Part shown: in pieces, positions 1 through 7,829 of the stretch
Layout: each line of letters begins with the position of its first letter
Position numbering within the stretch: position 1 is the stretch's first letter
Translations under genes and position numbers: made by a program
Notes under the pieces: generated by a model
The model's input: the letters and a program-made list of their open reading frames with translations, nothing else
What the model was told of the DNA's origin: nothing
Databases searched by the model: none
Source of the DNA: JBGPRB01 sp964422155
GTDB lineage: Bacteria; Chloroflexota; Dehalococcoidia; Dehalococcoidales; RBG-16-60-22
Direction: 5' to 3'
NCBI GenBank assembly: GCA_964422155.1
Contig: CAYQZZ010000009.1
Location: forward strand, 1-47,752
DNA length: 47,752 nucleotides

Positions 1-171
1 AGTGAGCAGGCCGAGGTAGGTATTTTTCTGGGATTCCGGAACGAAATCGAGCAGGAGCACGGGCAGGGTGATAGTGTGGAGGCTCTGCCAGAGGGCGGTG
101 AGAGCAAAACCGAAGAGGGTTATCTTGACATAATCCAGACGGCGGAATATTGTACTGTTTTCGTTTGACAT
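1..171 (-). CDS. MFS transporter, N-terminal fragment (cut by window start)
   Basis: Reading the minus strand from an ATG at 169-171 gives an uninterrupted frame to the window edge, about 57 residues beginning MSNENSTIFRRLDYVKI. A hydrophobic stretch follows (ITLFGFALTALWQSLHT, then LPVLLLDFVPES). A short charged N-terminus leading straight into a first membrane helix and a loop ending near YLGLL fits the start of a major facilitator superfamily permease. The substrate cannot be told from this fragment. It is divergent from the pab operon, so 172-414 should hold promoters for both. No strong ribosome binding site is visible in front of the ATG. The MFS assignment rests on overall pattern only and the rest of the gene lies outside the window. 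Confidence 0.55.
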   Translation of the reverse strand, partial: MSNENSTIFRRLDYVKITLFGFALTALWQSLHTITLPVLLLDFVPESQKNTYLGLLT

Positions 172-257
172 GGCTATTACTTTTTAGAAGCATAGCAGAG
201 ATAGAGCAGAGGGGGCAAGGTTAAAATCCGAAATCCTGATATCGAAGTATGGAACGA

Positions 258-305
258 AGGGAATAACCAAGATACAAGAAACAATAACCAAACGAGAAAA
301 AACTC
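258..305. repeat. A/C-rich intergenic repeat (AATAACCAA / ATACAAGA units)
   Basis: This stretch contains the words AATAACCAAGATACAAGA and AACAATAACCAAACG. Close copies of the same words occur at 2419-2492, 3449-3485 and, shorter, near 11385-11395, always between genes and on the same strand. The composition is strongly A/C on the plus strand. Function is unknown. Confidence 0.5.
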
Positions 306-398
306 AAAACTAAAAGCGCAAAATCCAAAGCCATAGTCTCGTTTCAGATTTCACCGGATATAAAGCACTTTTATTTTTCTTGACGTCTGGATTCAGTA

Positions 399-404
399 TA
401 TAAT
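399..404 (+). promoter_or_regulatory. Candidate -10 box of the pab operon (near-leaderless start)
   Basis: A perfect TATAAT lies at 399-404, only 10 bases before the pabB ATG at 415. Transcription starting about seven bases downstream would give a leader of a few bases. The TTGACG at 380-385 is only 13 bases away, so a normal -35 spacing is not seen. No Shine-Dalgarno sequence precedes the ATG, which agrees with a leaderless message. Confidence 0.35.
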
Positions 405-414
405 CAATGATGTC

Positions 415-1854
415 ATGACAAGCAGTTACCCTCTTATCGAAGAGATACACATGGCACCCGATGCCGCCTGGTGCTTTGAAGCCTTCGCGCCGCGGCCTTT
501 CAGCTTTTATCTGGACAGCGGCATGGACCCTCAAAAGCTGGGGCGCTATTCTTTCATGGGCAGCAATCCTTTCCTGGTGCTGAGGAGCAAAGGCGACGCG
601 ATAACCCTGATTAAAGACGGGGTGGAGGAGGTCAGGCGGGGTAATCCCTTCGACGTGCTCGGCGAGTTGCTGGAGGCGTATTCTCTCGACGGCAATAAAG
701 CGGGTATACCTTTTATCGGCGGGGTGGTGGGATATTTCAGCTATGATTTGTGCCACTTCATCGAGCGCCTGCCGACCAACGCCGTTGACGATTTACAGCT
801 TCCCGAGTGCTACCTGGGTTTCTACGATGCCATCGTGGCGTTCGACCATAAAGAGAACAAAGCCTATCTGGTGTCCACCGGATTTCCAGAGCTAGGAGAA
901 GGTAAAAGGCAGCGCCGGGCTGAAGAAAGACTGAATGAGCTGAGGAGCCTCGTTTTACTTTCTCCACCTCTCCATGAAATTAAAGAAACCGCATCCGGGA
1001 AAGGTATCGTGCTTAAAGCCAATTTCTCTCATGAGGGATACCTTAAAGCGGTGGCTACAGCCCGGGAATATATCTGCGCCGGCGATATCTTCCAGGTGAA
1101 CCTTTCGCAGAGACTGGAGGTCGATATGAACACCACGCCGTATGAGCTTTATAAGCGCCTGCGAAAAATAAATCCGGCGCCGTTCGCCAGCTATTTTAAC
1201 TTCGATGGGGTAAGCATCGTCGGCGCTTCGCCGGAAAGGTTTTTAAAGCTCAGGGGCGATTGGGTGGAAACGCGCCCCATCAAGGGCACCAAGCCGCGCG
1301 GCAGTACTCCTGAGGAAGATAAGGCACTGGCCGAAAGCCTGCTGAAAAGCGCCAAGGACCGGGCGGAAAACATCATGATTGTCGACCTCGAACGGAACGA
1401 TATCGGGCGGGTCTGCCGCTACGGCACGGTAAAGGTTAAAGAACTGGCGATTCTGGAGACGTATCCCACCGTTTTTCACCTGACCTCGACCGTGGTGGGG
1501 CAGATGAGGGAGGGGAAAAGCCGCATCGACCTGCTAAAAGCCACCTTTCCCGGCGGCTCCATTACAGGAGCGCCCAAAGTGCGGGCTATGGAAATCATCG
1601 ACGAGCTGGAACCGACCCGCCGCAGCGTTTACACCGGCTCGCTGGGCTACCTCAGCTTCGGCGGGGATATGGACCTGGATATCGTTATCCGGACGATTAT
1701 CGTCAAGGACGGCAGAGCCTATTTCCAGGTGGGGGGCGCCATCGTTTACGACTCCCAGCCGGAGGCGGAGTATATCGAGACGCTGGACAAAGGTAAAGCA
1801 TTAATACAGGCCCTCAGCCTTTCACCTCAGGGGGACGTGGAGATAGTGTCGTGA
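415..1854 (+). CDS. pabB: Aminodeoxychorismate synthase component I (PabB)
   Basis: Chorismate-binding enzyme of 479 residues that, with the glutaminase PabA, makes 4-amino-4-deoxychorismate for folate synthesis. The N-terminal third resembles the TrpE/PabB N-domain (GRYSFMGSNPF near residue 45). The C-terminal two thirds are the chorismate-binding domain, with GDIFQVNLSQR, ASPERFL, DRAENIMIVDLERND and FPGGSITGAPK. The motif TRPIKGTKPRG, with Lys at residue 290, is the PabB form; anthranilate synthases carry PIAGT at this place. The stop codon overlaps the GTG start of pabA by four bases, and pabC follows, which supports PabB over TrpE. No Shine-Dalgarno sequence precedes the ATG. A three-codon frame (ATG ATG TCA TGA, 407-418) ends on the pabB start. 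Many annotations would call this gene trpE; the Lys and the neighbours argue against that. Confidence 0.85.
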   Translation: MTSSYPLIEEIHMAPDAAWCFEAFAPRPFSFYLDSGMDPQKLGRYSFMGSNPFLVLRSKGDAITLIKDGVEEVRRGNPFDVLGELLEAYSLDGNKAGIPFIGGVVGYFSYDLCHFIERLPTNAVDDLQLPECYLGFYDAIVAFDHKENKAYLVSTGFPELGEGKRQRRAEERLNELRSLVLLSPPLHEIKETASGKGIVLKANFSHEGYLKAVATAREYICAGDIFQVNLSQRLEVDMNTTPYELYKRLRKINPAPFASYFNFDGVSIVGASPERFLKLRGDWVETRPIKGTKPRGSTPEEDKALAESLLKSAKDRAENIMIVDLERNDIGRVCRYGTVKVKELAILETYPTVFHLTSTVVGQMREGKSRIDLLKATFPGGSITGAPKVRAMEIIDELEPTRRSVYTGSLGYLSFGGDMDLDIVIRTIIVKDGRAYFQVGGAIVYDSQPEAEYIETLDKGKALIQALSLSPQGDVEIVS

Positions 1855-2420
1855 TTCTGGTGATAGATAACTACGATTCTTTTACCTATAACCTGGTACA
1901 GTACCTGGGAGAACTGGGGCAGGAGCCGGTGGCATACCGTAACGATGCGATAACCCTGGAGCAAATCGAGGACATGTCTCCGAGCCATATCATCATCTCT
2001 CCGGGTCCCTGCACGCCGCTGGAAGCAGGCATTTCCAATGATGTCATCCGTTATTTTCGCGGGAGGATTCCCATCCTGGGGGTGTGCCTGGGGCACCAGT
2101 GCATCGGCTATGTGTACGGGGGGTTGATAAAGCGGGCGACGCTCCCCATGCACGGTAAGGAGTCGCTTATCTACCACGATGGCGAGACCGTCTTCCGGGG
2201 ACTGCCTTCGCCGCTGGTGGGGGGGCGCTATCACTCCCTGGTTATTGATACAGAGAGCGTGCCGGCATCGCTGGAGGTCTCGGCGAAGACCGGGGACGGG
2301 GTGATTATGGGGGTGAGAAACCGGCGGGACATCGTCGAGGGCGTACAGTTCCACCCGGAATCGATTATGACGCCGACCGGACATAATATATTGTTTAATT
2401 TTTTGAATATACACATATAA
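1851..2420 (+). CDS. pabA: Aminodeoxychorismate synthase glutaminase component (PabA/TrpG family)
   Basis: Class I glutamine amidotransferase of 189 residues, the usual length for PabA/TrpG. It releases ammonia from glutamine for the chorismate-aminating subunit encoded just upstream. The opening ILVIDNYDSFTYNLVQYL, the oxyanion-loop region ISPGPCTP, the nucleophile elbow GVCLGHQ and the catalytic His-Glu in FHPES are all intact. The start is GTG at 1851, overlapping the pabB stop in GTGA, so translation is probably coupled. The subunit could also serve an anthranilate synthase elsewhere in the genome, since such glutaminases are sometimes shared. No break or unusual residue is seen. Confidence 0.88.
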   Translation: MILVIDNYDSFTYNLVQYLGELGQEPVAYRNDAITLEQIEDMSPSHIIISPGPCTPLEAGISNDVIRYFRGRIPILGVCLGHQCIGYVYGGLIKRATLPMHGKESLIYHDGETVFRGLPSPLVGGRYHSLVIDTESVPASLEVSAKTGDGVIMGVRNRRDIVEGVQFHPESIMTPTGHNILFNFLNIHI

Positions 2421-2492
2421 AGTAACAATAACCAAAATACAAGATACAATGACCAAACAATAACCAATAATTAAATTCAAATAACCAAACGT
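2419..2492. repeat. A/C-rich intergenic repeat, second copy
   Basis: Repeats the words of the copy at 258-305: AACAATAACCAAAATACAAG, ATACAATGACCAAACAATAA and AAATAACCAAACG. It fills the pabA-pabC gap and is followed by GTTTGGTTATTGAATATTG, which is partly complementary to it and could fold back. It may interrupt the operon. Confidence 0.5.
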
Positions 2493-2568
2493 TTGGTTAT
2501 TGAATATTGAGATTTGTTTGGAGCTTGTTTCTTGGTTATTGGACGGCTTGGTCAGAAAGGATGCCAAA

Positions 2569-3447
2569 ATGGATGAGAAAATCTATTTAAACGGCTCGCT
2601 GGTGCCGCGTTCCAGGGCGCGCATATCCGTCTTCGACCATGGTTTTCTCTACGGCTATGGGCTGTTCGAGACGATGCGTGCCTATAACGGGAAAATCTTT
2701 CTCCTGGAGCCACATATAAAGCGACTGTCCGGTTCGGCGGAAATCATCGGGCTGGGTCAAAAGCTGGCCGGCATCGACCTGGCGAAAGCCTGCCGGGACA
2801 CTCTCGAAGCAAATAATCTCAAAGATGCCCGCGTACGCCTGACCGTCACGAACGGGGAGTCGGACACTTTACCATGGACAGACGCCGGCGGTAAACCTAC
2901 TGTGGTGGTGACTGCCCAGCCTTATACGCCTTTTTCAGCGGAAAAATACGGTGAGGGTTTTAGGGTCGGCATAGCGTCGGTACGCCGCTACCGCCAGTCT
3001 GTAGTTGCCAGCATGAAATCGGTCAATTATTTAGCCAGCGTCATGGCGAGGATGGAAGCTGCGGCACACGGGCTGGATGAAGCGCTCCTCCTGAACGATG
3101 ACGGGTATATCGCCGAAGGGGGCGGGAGCAATGTCTTTTTCGTGAAGTCGGCGTCTCTAGTGACGCCGTCCCTGGATAGCGGCGTCCTGCCGGGCGTTAC
3201 ACGGGAGATGGTGATGGAACTGGCTGATGGTCTGGGTACAGGTGTTACCGAGGGTACGGTGGGCCTGGGCATCATCAAGCGGTGCGACGAGGCTTTCATG
3301 ACAAACGCGATGATAGAGATAATGCCGCTAACGGCGGTGAGGGATGAAAGCGGGAACGTAGTGAGTATCGGTGGGGGGAAGCCGGGCAAAGTTACACGCC
3401 GGCTGATGGCGGCTTACAGAGAGAGGGTGGAAAGGGAGACCGGGTAA
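2569..3447 (+). CDS. pabC: Aminodeoxychorismate lyase / class IV PLP aminotransferase (PabC)
   Basis: Fold-type IV pyridoxal-phosphate enzyme of 292 residues from the chosen start. Placed after pabB and pabA it most likely splits 4-amino-4-deoxychorismate to p-aminobenzoate and pyruvate. It shows the N-terminal FDHGFLYGYGLFET motif, the PLP lysine at residue 150 (SMKSVNYLA) and DEALLLNDDGYIAEGGGSN for phosphate binding. The frame is open from an ATG at 2500, but those 23 extra codons run through the A/C repeat and give a non-family N-terminus. The ATG at 2569 has AGAAAGGA upstream and yields the normal start DEKIYLNGSLV. Branched-chain or D-amino acid aminotransferases share the fold, so PabC depends partly on context. 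Confidence 0.75.
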   Translation: MDEKIYLNGSLVPRSRARISVFDHGFLYGYGLFETMRAYNGKIFLLEPHIKRLSGSAEIIGLGQKLAGIDLAKACRDTLEANNLKDARVRLTVTNGESDTLPWTDAGGKPTVVVTAQPYTPFSAEKYGEGFRVGIASVRRYRQSVVASMKSVNYLASVMARMEAAAHGLDEALLLNDDGYIAEGGGSNVFFVKSASLVTPSLDSGVLPGVTREMVMELADGLGTGVTEGTVGLGIIKRCDEAFMTNAMIEIMPLTAVRDESGNVVSIGGGKPGKVTRRLMAAYRERVERETG

Positions 3448-3448
3448 T

Positions 3449-3490
3449 AAAAGACAAGTAACAAGGAATAAGATACAATAACCAAGTATT
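3449..3490. repeat. A/C-rich intergenic repeat, third copy
   Basis: Directly after the pabC stop the words AAGTAACAAGGAATAAG and ATACAATAACCAAG recur, in the same orientation as the copies at 258-305 and 2419-2492. Confidence 0.4.
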
Positions 3491-3571
3491 AAGTGCCGAG
3501 AATCAAATATCCGCAGGAAATATCAAAACAAATAATATTTTATCCGCTATACTTATATTTGAGTTCAGGTT

Positions 3572-4483
3572 ATGGATTACTACGACAACGTAAAGAGAGC
3601 GATTCAATTTATAGAGGAGAATTTGAAGGAGGAAATATACGTAGATGATGTGGCGAGAGAGGCTTTCTGTTCGCAATTTCATTTTACGCGTATTTTTCTG
3701 GAATTGACAGGAGATACTCCCGGCGCGTATTTGAGAAAACGCAGATTGACCGAAGCCGCCAACGACATTTTTACCGGGAGAAACATCATTGAGGTGGCAT
3801 TCGATTATCACTTTAACTCGCAGGAGGCCTTTACACGCAGTTTCAAGGAATATTTTTCAATGACTCCGGGTCTCTACAAAAGAAATAAACCAAGCAATAT
3901 GGGATTGCCAAAGCCTGAACTCAAAGAAAATTCAATTGTTATAAAGGGAGGAAAAACATTAATGAATAAAGAACCTGAAATAAAGGAATTACAAGAGTTT
4001 AAGATAATCGGATATCCCTATTACGGAATTCCGGATAGAATCCCTGAAATGTGGCAGAAATTTGAAGGCATATACAAAAGCATTTATAAAAAGGATTTTT
4101 ATGAGAATGGTAAAGCCAGAGAAAAAACAATTGCGTTCATGTTTAACTGCTCTCGGGAATTAAACTACATGATATCCGTAGAGGCAGATACTCTGGATAC
4201 AAATATACCTATAGAGTTTGTCGGTAAAATTATTCCGGCCGCTACGTGGGCTTTCTTTGAAGTAACCGGAGAAGATATCGATGATACCATGGCTTATGCC
4301 CACAGCGAATGGTTTCCCAAATCAGGATATGAGTATTCGATGTGCTGTGAGATGGAAGTACGTAATGAGGGGTATAAAGGTGATGCAAAGGGAACCTTCT
4401 ACTATTGTTATCCGATAAGGAAAAGGAAAAAATCGTTATCCGCTAGGGAAAAGAACAAAATAAAAACTTGGGTCTTGATTTAA
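3572..4483 (+). CDS. AraC-family transcriptional regulator with GyrI-like effector domain
   Basis: Protein of 303 residues with an N-terminal AraC/XylS double helix-turn-helix in residues 1-105. Visible motifs are VDDVAREAFCSQFHFTRIF and the second helix region IIEVAFDYHFNSQEAFTRSFKEYF-type pattern, ending SMTPGLYKR. Residues 125-290 resemble the GyrI/Rob effector-binding domain (PEIKELQEFKIIGYPYYG). This layout is typical of Rob/BmrR-like sensors of small organic ligands. The gene is clearly richer in A and T than its neighbours, with codons such as AAA, ATA and AAT, so it may have been acquired. It stands alone and is closed by a strong terminator at 4492-4542. Target genes are unknown. The Shine-Dalgarno sequence before 3572 is weak. 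Confidence 0.85.
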   Translation: MDYYDNVKRAIQFIEENLKEEIYVDDVAREAFCSQFHFTRIFLELTGDTPGAYLRKRRLTEAANDIFTGRNIIEVAFDYHFNSQEAFTRSFKEYFSMTPGLYKRNKPSNMGLPKPELKENSIVIKGGKTLMNKEPEIKELQEFKIIGYPYYGIPDRIPEMWQKFEGIYKSIYKKDFYENGKAREKTIAFMFNCSRELNYMISVEADTLDTNIPIEFVGKIIPAATWAFFEVTGEDIDDTMAYAHSEWFPKSGYEYSMCCEMEVRNEGYKGDAKGTFYYCYPIRKRKKSLSAREKNKIKTWVLI

Positions 4484-4491
4484 GGCTTTTT

Positions 4492-4542
4492 ACACCGAAG
4501 ATAATTGGTAATATGCCACTCTTATCTTCGGTGTATTTTTTT
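4492..4542 (+). terminator. Rho-independent terminator of the AraC-type gene
   Basis: A perfect 13-bp stem (ACACCGAAGATAA at 4492-4504 and its complement at 4522-4534) with a 17-base loop is followed by a T run. It lies nine bases after the stop. The leftward gene ends at 4541, so the structure may serve both directions. Confidence 0.85.
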
Positions 4543-4867
4543 ACCAGAATTCCGTCTGGGATATGTGCTCGGTGTCACGGATGATTTTTCTGATACCGTC
4601 ACGGGTCATATCGTCTGTAATCGGCTCAACTTCCGAAACGGGTAATCCTTCTTTATTTTTCGCTGCCCGCCAGCTGACGACATATCCCGGCACCAGCGCC
4701 TGGCAAAAATCGGTTTTACCGCAGCACGAAGAATCAACCATCGCATGGCTGAGGACATAGAGGACTTCCCGCCCGTTGTATTTCAATCGTACCTCTTTTT
4801 GAGGGGTATAATACCCGGCGGGGGCCTGGATATCGCGGTTCAATTCAAGGTGAGTGTACCTGGTCAT
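4541..4867 (-). CDS. Conserved hypothetical protein next to argC
   Basis: Small protein of 108 residues that I do not recognise. It has no signal peptide or membrane segment. A cysteine cluster (DSSCCGKTDFCQALVPGY, around residues 45-63) could bind a metal, and the C-terminus is charged and helical (MTRDGIRKIIRDTEHISQ). It lies 17 bases after the argC stop on the same strand, so it is probably co-transcribed with argC. A GGAG about ten bases before the ATG supports the start. The open frame in the other strand at this place is shorter and lacks a ribosome binding site. Confidence 0.6.
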   Translation of the reverse strand: MTRYTHLELNRDIQAPAGYYTPQKEVRLKYNGREVLYVLSHAMVDSSCCGKTDFCQALVPGYVVSWRAAKNKEGLPVSEVEPITDDMTRDGIRKIIRDTEHISQTEFW

Positions 4868-4884
4868 CTGCGGTCGCTCCGTAG

Positions 4885-5925
4885 CTAGGGATAGATGGCT
4901 ATCGCTTCGAGGCCGGTCGTTTCCTTCAGGCCGAGCATGATATTCATATCCTGGATAGCCTGCCCCGCCGCCCCTTTAACCAGGTTGTCGAGCGCGCTGA
5001 TAACGATAAAACGTCCGGTCCTATGGTCGATGGTGGGGAAGATATGGCAGTAGTTACTGCCCAGGGTATGCTTGGTGTGAGGCGATGCCCCTACAATCCT
5101 GAGGAAAGGCTCATTTTTATAGAAGTCGCGGTACAGAGCCGCCAATTTTTCCTCTCCCTTTTTGCCTTCGGGTATCCTGCCCGGAACCAGTGGAGCGTAG
5201 GCGGTGGTCAGTATTCCCCGGGTCATGGGTATCAGGTGGGGGATAAAGGTTATAGCCGGGGACACATCGGGATTAAGCAGCTTTATTTCCTGCGTTATCT
5301 CGGGCAGGTGGCGGTGTCCGCCCAGGGCATAGGCGGTAACGTCCTCATCAACCTCAGAAAAATGGGTGGTCAGGCTCAGGGTACGGCCAGCCCCGGAGGT
5401 GCCGGACTTACTATCGATGATAATATCAGGCTCGATGATACCCTCTTTAACGGCGGGGGCTAAAGCCAGTATCGCCCCGGTAGGGTAGCACCCCGGCACA
5501 GCTACCAATTGCGCCGATTTTATTTTAGCGCGATAAAGCTCCGGCAGGCCGAAGACAGCCTCTGCCAGCAGATGCGGGGCGGGATGGGTGAAACCGTACC
5601 ACTGCGGGTATTCCGCCGCATCGCGAAGTCGAAAATCAGCGCTGATATCCATCACCTTGATGCCTTTTTCGAGCAGCGGAATAACTTCCTGGGCGCTCTC
5701 TTTATGCGGCATGGCCGAGAAAGCCAAATCCACCTCTCCCAGCTTCGCTGCGATGGTCAGTCCCGTGCTCCTCAGGTGGGGGAAGAAATCGTCCAGGTTT
5801 TGCCCGGCGGAGCTCCGTCCCGTGACTGAAGTAAGCTGTACTTCCGGGTGTTGACATAACAGACGCGCCAGCTCGACGCCGGCATAGCCGGTAACATTGA
5901 TAATACCCACTCTGGTCTTGCCCAT
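4885..5925 (-). CDS. argC: N-acetyl-gamma-glutamyl-phosphate reductase
   Basis: NADPH-dependent enzyme of arginine synthesis that reduces N-acetylglutamyl phosphate to the semialdehyde. It has 346 residues, the normal length of the long ArgC type. The N-terminal nucleotide-binding segment VGIINVTGYAGVELARLL, the DISADFRL segment, the catalytic Cys146 in VAVPGCYPTG and the TSGAGRTLS region are intact. The C-terminal HIPHLIP-type loop (TFIPHLIPMTRGIL) is also present. Other arginine genes are not adjacent, so it is either isolated or part of a scattered set. It ends 17 bases before the small hypothetical gene. Confidence 0.95.
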   Translation of the reverse strand: MGKTRVGIINVTGYAGVELARLLCQHPEVQLTSVTGRSSAGQNLDDFFPHLRSTGLTIAAKLGEVDLAFSAMPHKESAQEVIPLLEKGIKVMDISADFRLRDAAEYPQWYGFTHPAPHLLAEAVFGLPELYRAKIKSAQLVAVPGCYPTGAILALAPAVKEGIIEPDIIIDSKSGTSGAGRTLSLTTHFSEVDEDVTAYALGGHRHLPEITQEIKLLNPDVSPAITFIPHLIPMTRGILTTAYAPLVPGRIPEGKKGEEKLAALYRDFYKNEPFLRIVGASPHTKHTLGSNYCHIFPTIDHRTGRFIVISALDNLVKGAAGQAIQDMNIMLGLKETTGLEAIAIYP

Positions 5926-5950
5926 TTCACGAGTCCTCTTTATTCGTGAT

Positions 5951-6076
5951 TATTTAATAATGTCATTCTGGCGCAGGCCAGAATCCACAACCCCTTTTTC
6001 CCCTGGATTCCAGCCTTCGCTGGAATGACAATTGTGGGAAGGCTGGAATGACACCAAACTATTGCTAAACGCTCTC
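5951..6076. repeat. Palindromic intergenic repeat element (TCATTC family)
   Basis: The argC-upstream gap contains nested inverted repeats: TCATTCTGGCGCAGGCCAGAAT, and ATTCCAGCCTTCGCTGGAATG followed by a second GGCTGGAATGACA. The right end reads, on the minus strand, GCGTTTAGCAATAGTTTGG, which matches the left end of the element at 32869-32979. A 10-base direct repeat CTCTTTATTC flanks it at 5936-5945 and 6074-6083 and could be a target duplication. Confidence 0.6.
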
Positions 6077-6233
6077 TTTATTCTTATTTTAACTAAAAGT
6101 ATAGCATAAGAGTGACCGTATTGATACTGAGATGACGGGTAGGGGGTGGCCGTCTGACCGCCCCGAATGTCTTTTAGACATGAATATACATTATTTTGTG
6201 CACAATTAATTCGTGTTTATTCGTGCGCGAGAC

Positions 6234-6262
6234 TTGACATGAGCCTAACAATAGTTTATTGT
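6234..6262 (+). promoter_or_regulatory. Candidate sigma-70 promoter of the small zinc-ribbon gene
   Basis: TTGACA at 6234-6239 and TATTGT at 6257-6262 are separated by 17 bases. The start codon lies at 6295 behind a good ribosome binding site (AAGGAGG), so the leader would be about 25 bases. Confidence 0.5.
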
Positions 6263-6294
6263 TTATAGCAAATAGCTTCAAAGAAGGAGGAATC

Positions 6295-6435
6295 ATGCAA
6301 GCATATTGTGTCAAATGCCGCGCCAAGAAGGAAATGAGTAATCCTAAGGCCATCACTATGAAGAATGGCAAGCCGGCGACGCAGGGTATATGTCCGTCCT
6401 GCGGCACCAAAATGTTCAGAATCGGCAAGAGATAA
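6295..6435 (+). CDS. Small zinc-ribbon protein (DUF5679-like)
   Basis: A 46-residue protein beginning MQAYCVKCRAKKEM and ending CGTKMFRIGKR. Two CxxC pairs (Cys5/Cys8 and Cys33/Cys36) form a zinc ribbon, and the segment between them is rich in Lys and Gly. The pattern YCVKCRxKxE, then ICPxCGTKMxRIGK, is that of the DUF5679 family as I remember it. The family function is not known; a basic zinc ribbon suggests nucleic acid binding. The gene has its own promoter candidate, a strong ribosome binding site at 6284-6291 and its own terminator, which points to a well-expressed single gene. Confidence 0.85.
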   Translation: MQAYCVKCRAKKEMSNPKAITMKNGKPATQGICPSCGTKMFRIGKR

Positions 6436-6469
6436 AGTCGGTATCTGAAAGGGATTTAAACATAAACTG

Positions 6470-6512
6470 AGGCTGGATATCTCCCATTGAGGGGTATCCA
6501 GCCTTTTGTTTG
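6470..6512 (+). terminator. Rho-independent terminator after the small zinc-ribbon gene
   Basis: AGGCTGGATA at 6470-6479 pairs with TATCCAGCCT at 6495-6504, followed by TTTTGTTT. It lies 34 bases after the stop and 25 bases before the end of the leftward aldolase gene. Confidence 0.75.
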
Positions 6513-6536
6513 CCTTCGAGCGTGATATGTGGTTAA

Positions 6537-7829
6537 TTACCTGCCGGACCAAGCGGTCACATACTTTCGAACCAGGCTAACAGTATTGGTTACGTTGAGC
6601 TTGCGGAATATTAGAGAGAACCGATTTTCCAATTCTTTCATCATAGCCCGGTGGTTCGATTCCGGGAGGTGCCACAGCTCTTTTTTAAAATCGCCGAAAG
6701 CCCTCTTACGCGTTTTGTAGATAAACTGTTCCTCGGTTTCTCCAGCCTTTCTCTCCTCGGTGTAGGTGGTGTCAAGGTGTTGGTGTATCGTCGCCAGCAG
6801 GTCTTCGGGGAAGTGGGGACTATCGAAGACAATATTCTGGAAGCCGGTAGCGAGATGCACCTCGACCGTGTCAACCTGTGGGAACATATCAAAGGCTTCA
6901 TCGGGCAGAGTGGAAGCGCCGTGCTGGACAGCCCCGCCCAGTCCGTACTCATCCCGTGCTATTCTGGAAAGCTCTTTCAGGGTATTGAAGTCAATACTGA
7001 CCTGGGCGACCGAACCATCGGGTAAGACCACGCCGCCATGCGACGTCCCGGTCTGCACGCTGATTTTGGAAATGCCTTCAATTTCCTTACCCAGATAGCG
7101 GCGATAGCCATTCATAAAAGCCTTGAGGTCGGCTACCGTGCTGTTGCCCTTACCTATTTCGCCGATTTCACCGCCAACGGAGATGGTGACGCCTTCCGGC
7201 TCGATGCTGCGTATGAAACGGGTCATTTCCGACGTTACTTCCGAGTTCTTCGCCTGCTGTTCTTCGAGGGTGGCTTTGGAAAGGTCAACGAGGGTGGAGG
7301 CATCAATATCAATATTGAAGAAGCCGGCATCGACAGATTCACGTATCAGTTCCTTAATATCGTTCAGCTCTTCTTCGGGGTTTTGACGGTACATAGCCCG
7401 TCTGACCTGGAAGTGGTCTCCCTGGATAAAGACCGGCCCCTGGAATCCTTCCCTGACGGCGGCGGCCAGGATGCAGGTAGCGTACTCGCCGGGATTTTGC
7501 GCGGTATAGCCAATCTCGGAACGGGCTATCTCGAAGATAAAAGCCCCCACGCCGTCTTTAGCGGCCGCTCTGAAGACCGCCCTGGCAATATGATAGGTGA
7601 TACCGCGGATATTGATGGCCGGTACGGTAATGCCGCGGTAAAGCCCCTTGCCGGCAGCCTGGTAAAGATTATGAATACTGGCGGGGAAAATACCCAGTCT
7701 GAGAGCCATCTCCCGGATGATGCGCTGGTGTTCAACTTTTATCCGGGGGTCAGCCTCGAAGACAGCCTGCTCAATCAGGGTATCGATATTATTTTTCATG
7801 GTTCTGGCGTGTTCTGACTCGCTGGGCAT
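6537..7829 (-). CDS. fba: Class II fructose-bisphosphate aldolase family protein
   Basis: Zinc-dependent aldolase of about 430 residues, longer than the usual 290-360, with extra sequence at both ends. Metal and substrate motifs are in order: QGDHFQ, SVGGEIGEIG, GTSHGG and VQHGAS, which supply the conserved His and Glu residues of class II enzymes. With the phosphofructokinase gene just upstream it fits fructose-1,6-bisphosphate cleavage or synthesis. The frame opens at 7844. The start at 7829 has AAAGGA a few bases upstream, while a start at 7799 would barely overlap the pfk stop. The three starts differ only by 15 residues in a non-conserved tail. The exact sugar bisphosphate is not proven, since tagatose-bisphosphate aldolases share these motifs. 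Confidence 0.85.
   Translation of the reverse strand: MPSESEHARTMKNNIDTLIEQAVFEADPRIKVEHQRIIREMALRLGIFPASIHNLYQAAGKGLYRGITVPAINIRGITYHIARAVFRAAAKDGVGAFIFEIARSEIGYTAQNPGEYATCILAAAVREGFQGPVFIQGDHFQVRRAMYRQNPEEELNDIKELIRESVDAGFFNIDIDASTLVDLSKATLEEQQAKNSEVTSEMTRFIRSIEPEGVTISVGGEIGEIGKGNSTVADLKAFMNGYRRYLGKEIEGISKISVQTGTSHGGVVLPDGSVAQVSIDFNTLKELSRIARDEYGLGGAVQHGASTLPDEAFDMFPQVDTVEVHLATGFQNIVFDSPHFPEDLLATIHQHLDTTYTEERKAGETEEQFIYKTRKRAFGDFKKELWHLPESNHRAMMKELENRFSLIFRKLNVTNTVSLVRKYVTAWSGR

Noticed and set aside
415..2420. Tryptophan operon genes trpE-trpG
   Set aside because: PIKGT with Lys290, the VDLERND form and the following pabC-like gene fit p-aminobenzoate synthesis. No other trp gene is adjacent.
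2500..2568. Upstream start of the pabC gene at 2500
   Set aside because: The extra 23 codons lie in and after the A/C repeat, lack a ribosome binding site and give a non-family N-terminus.
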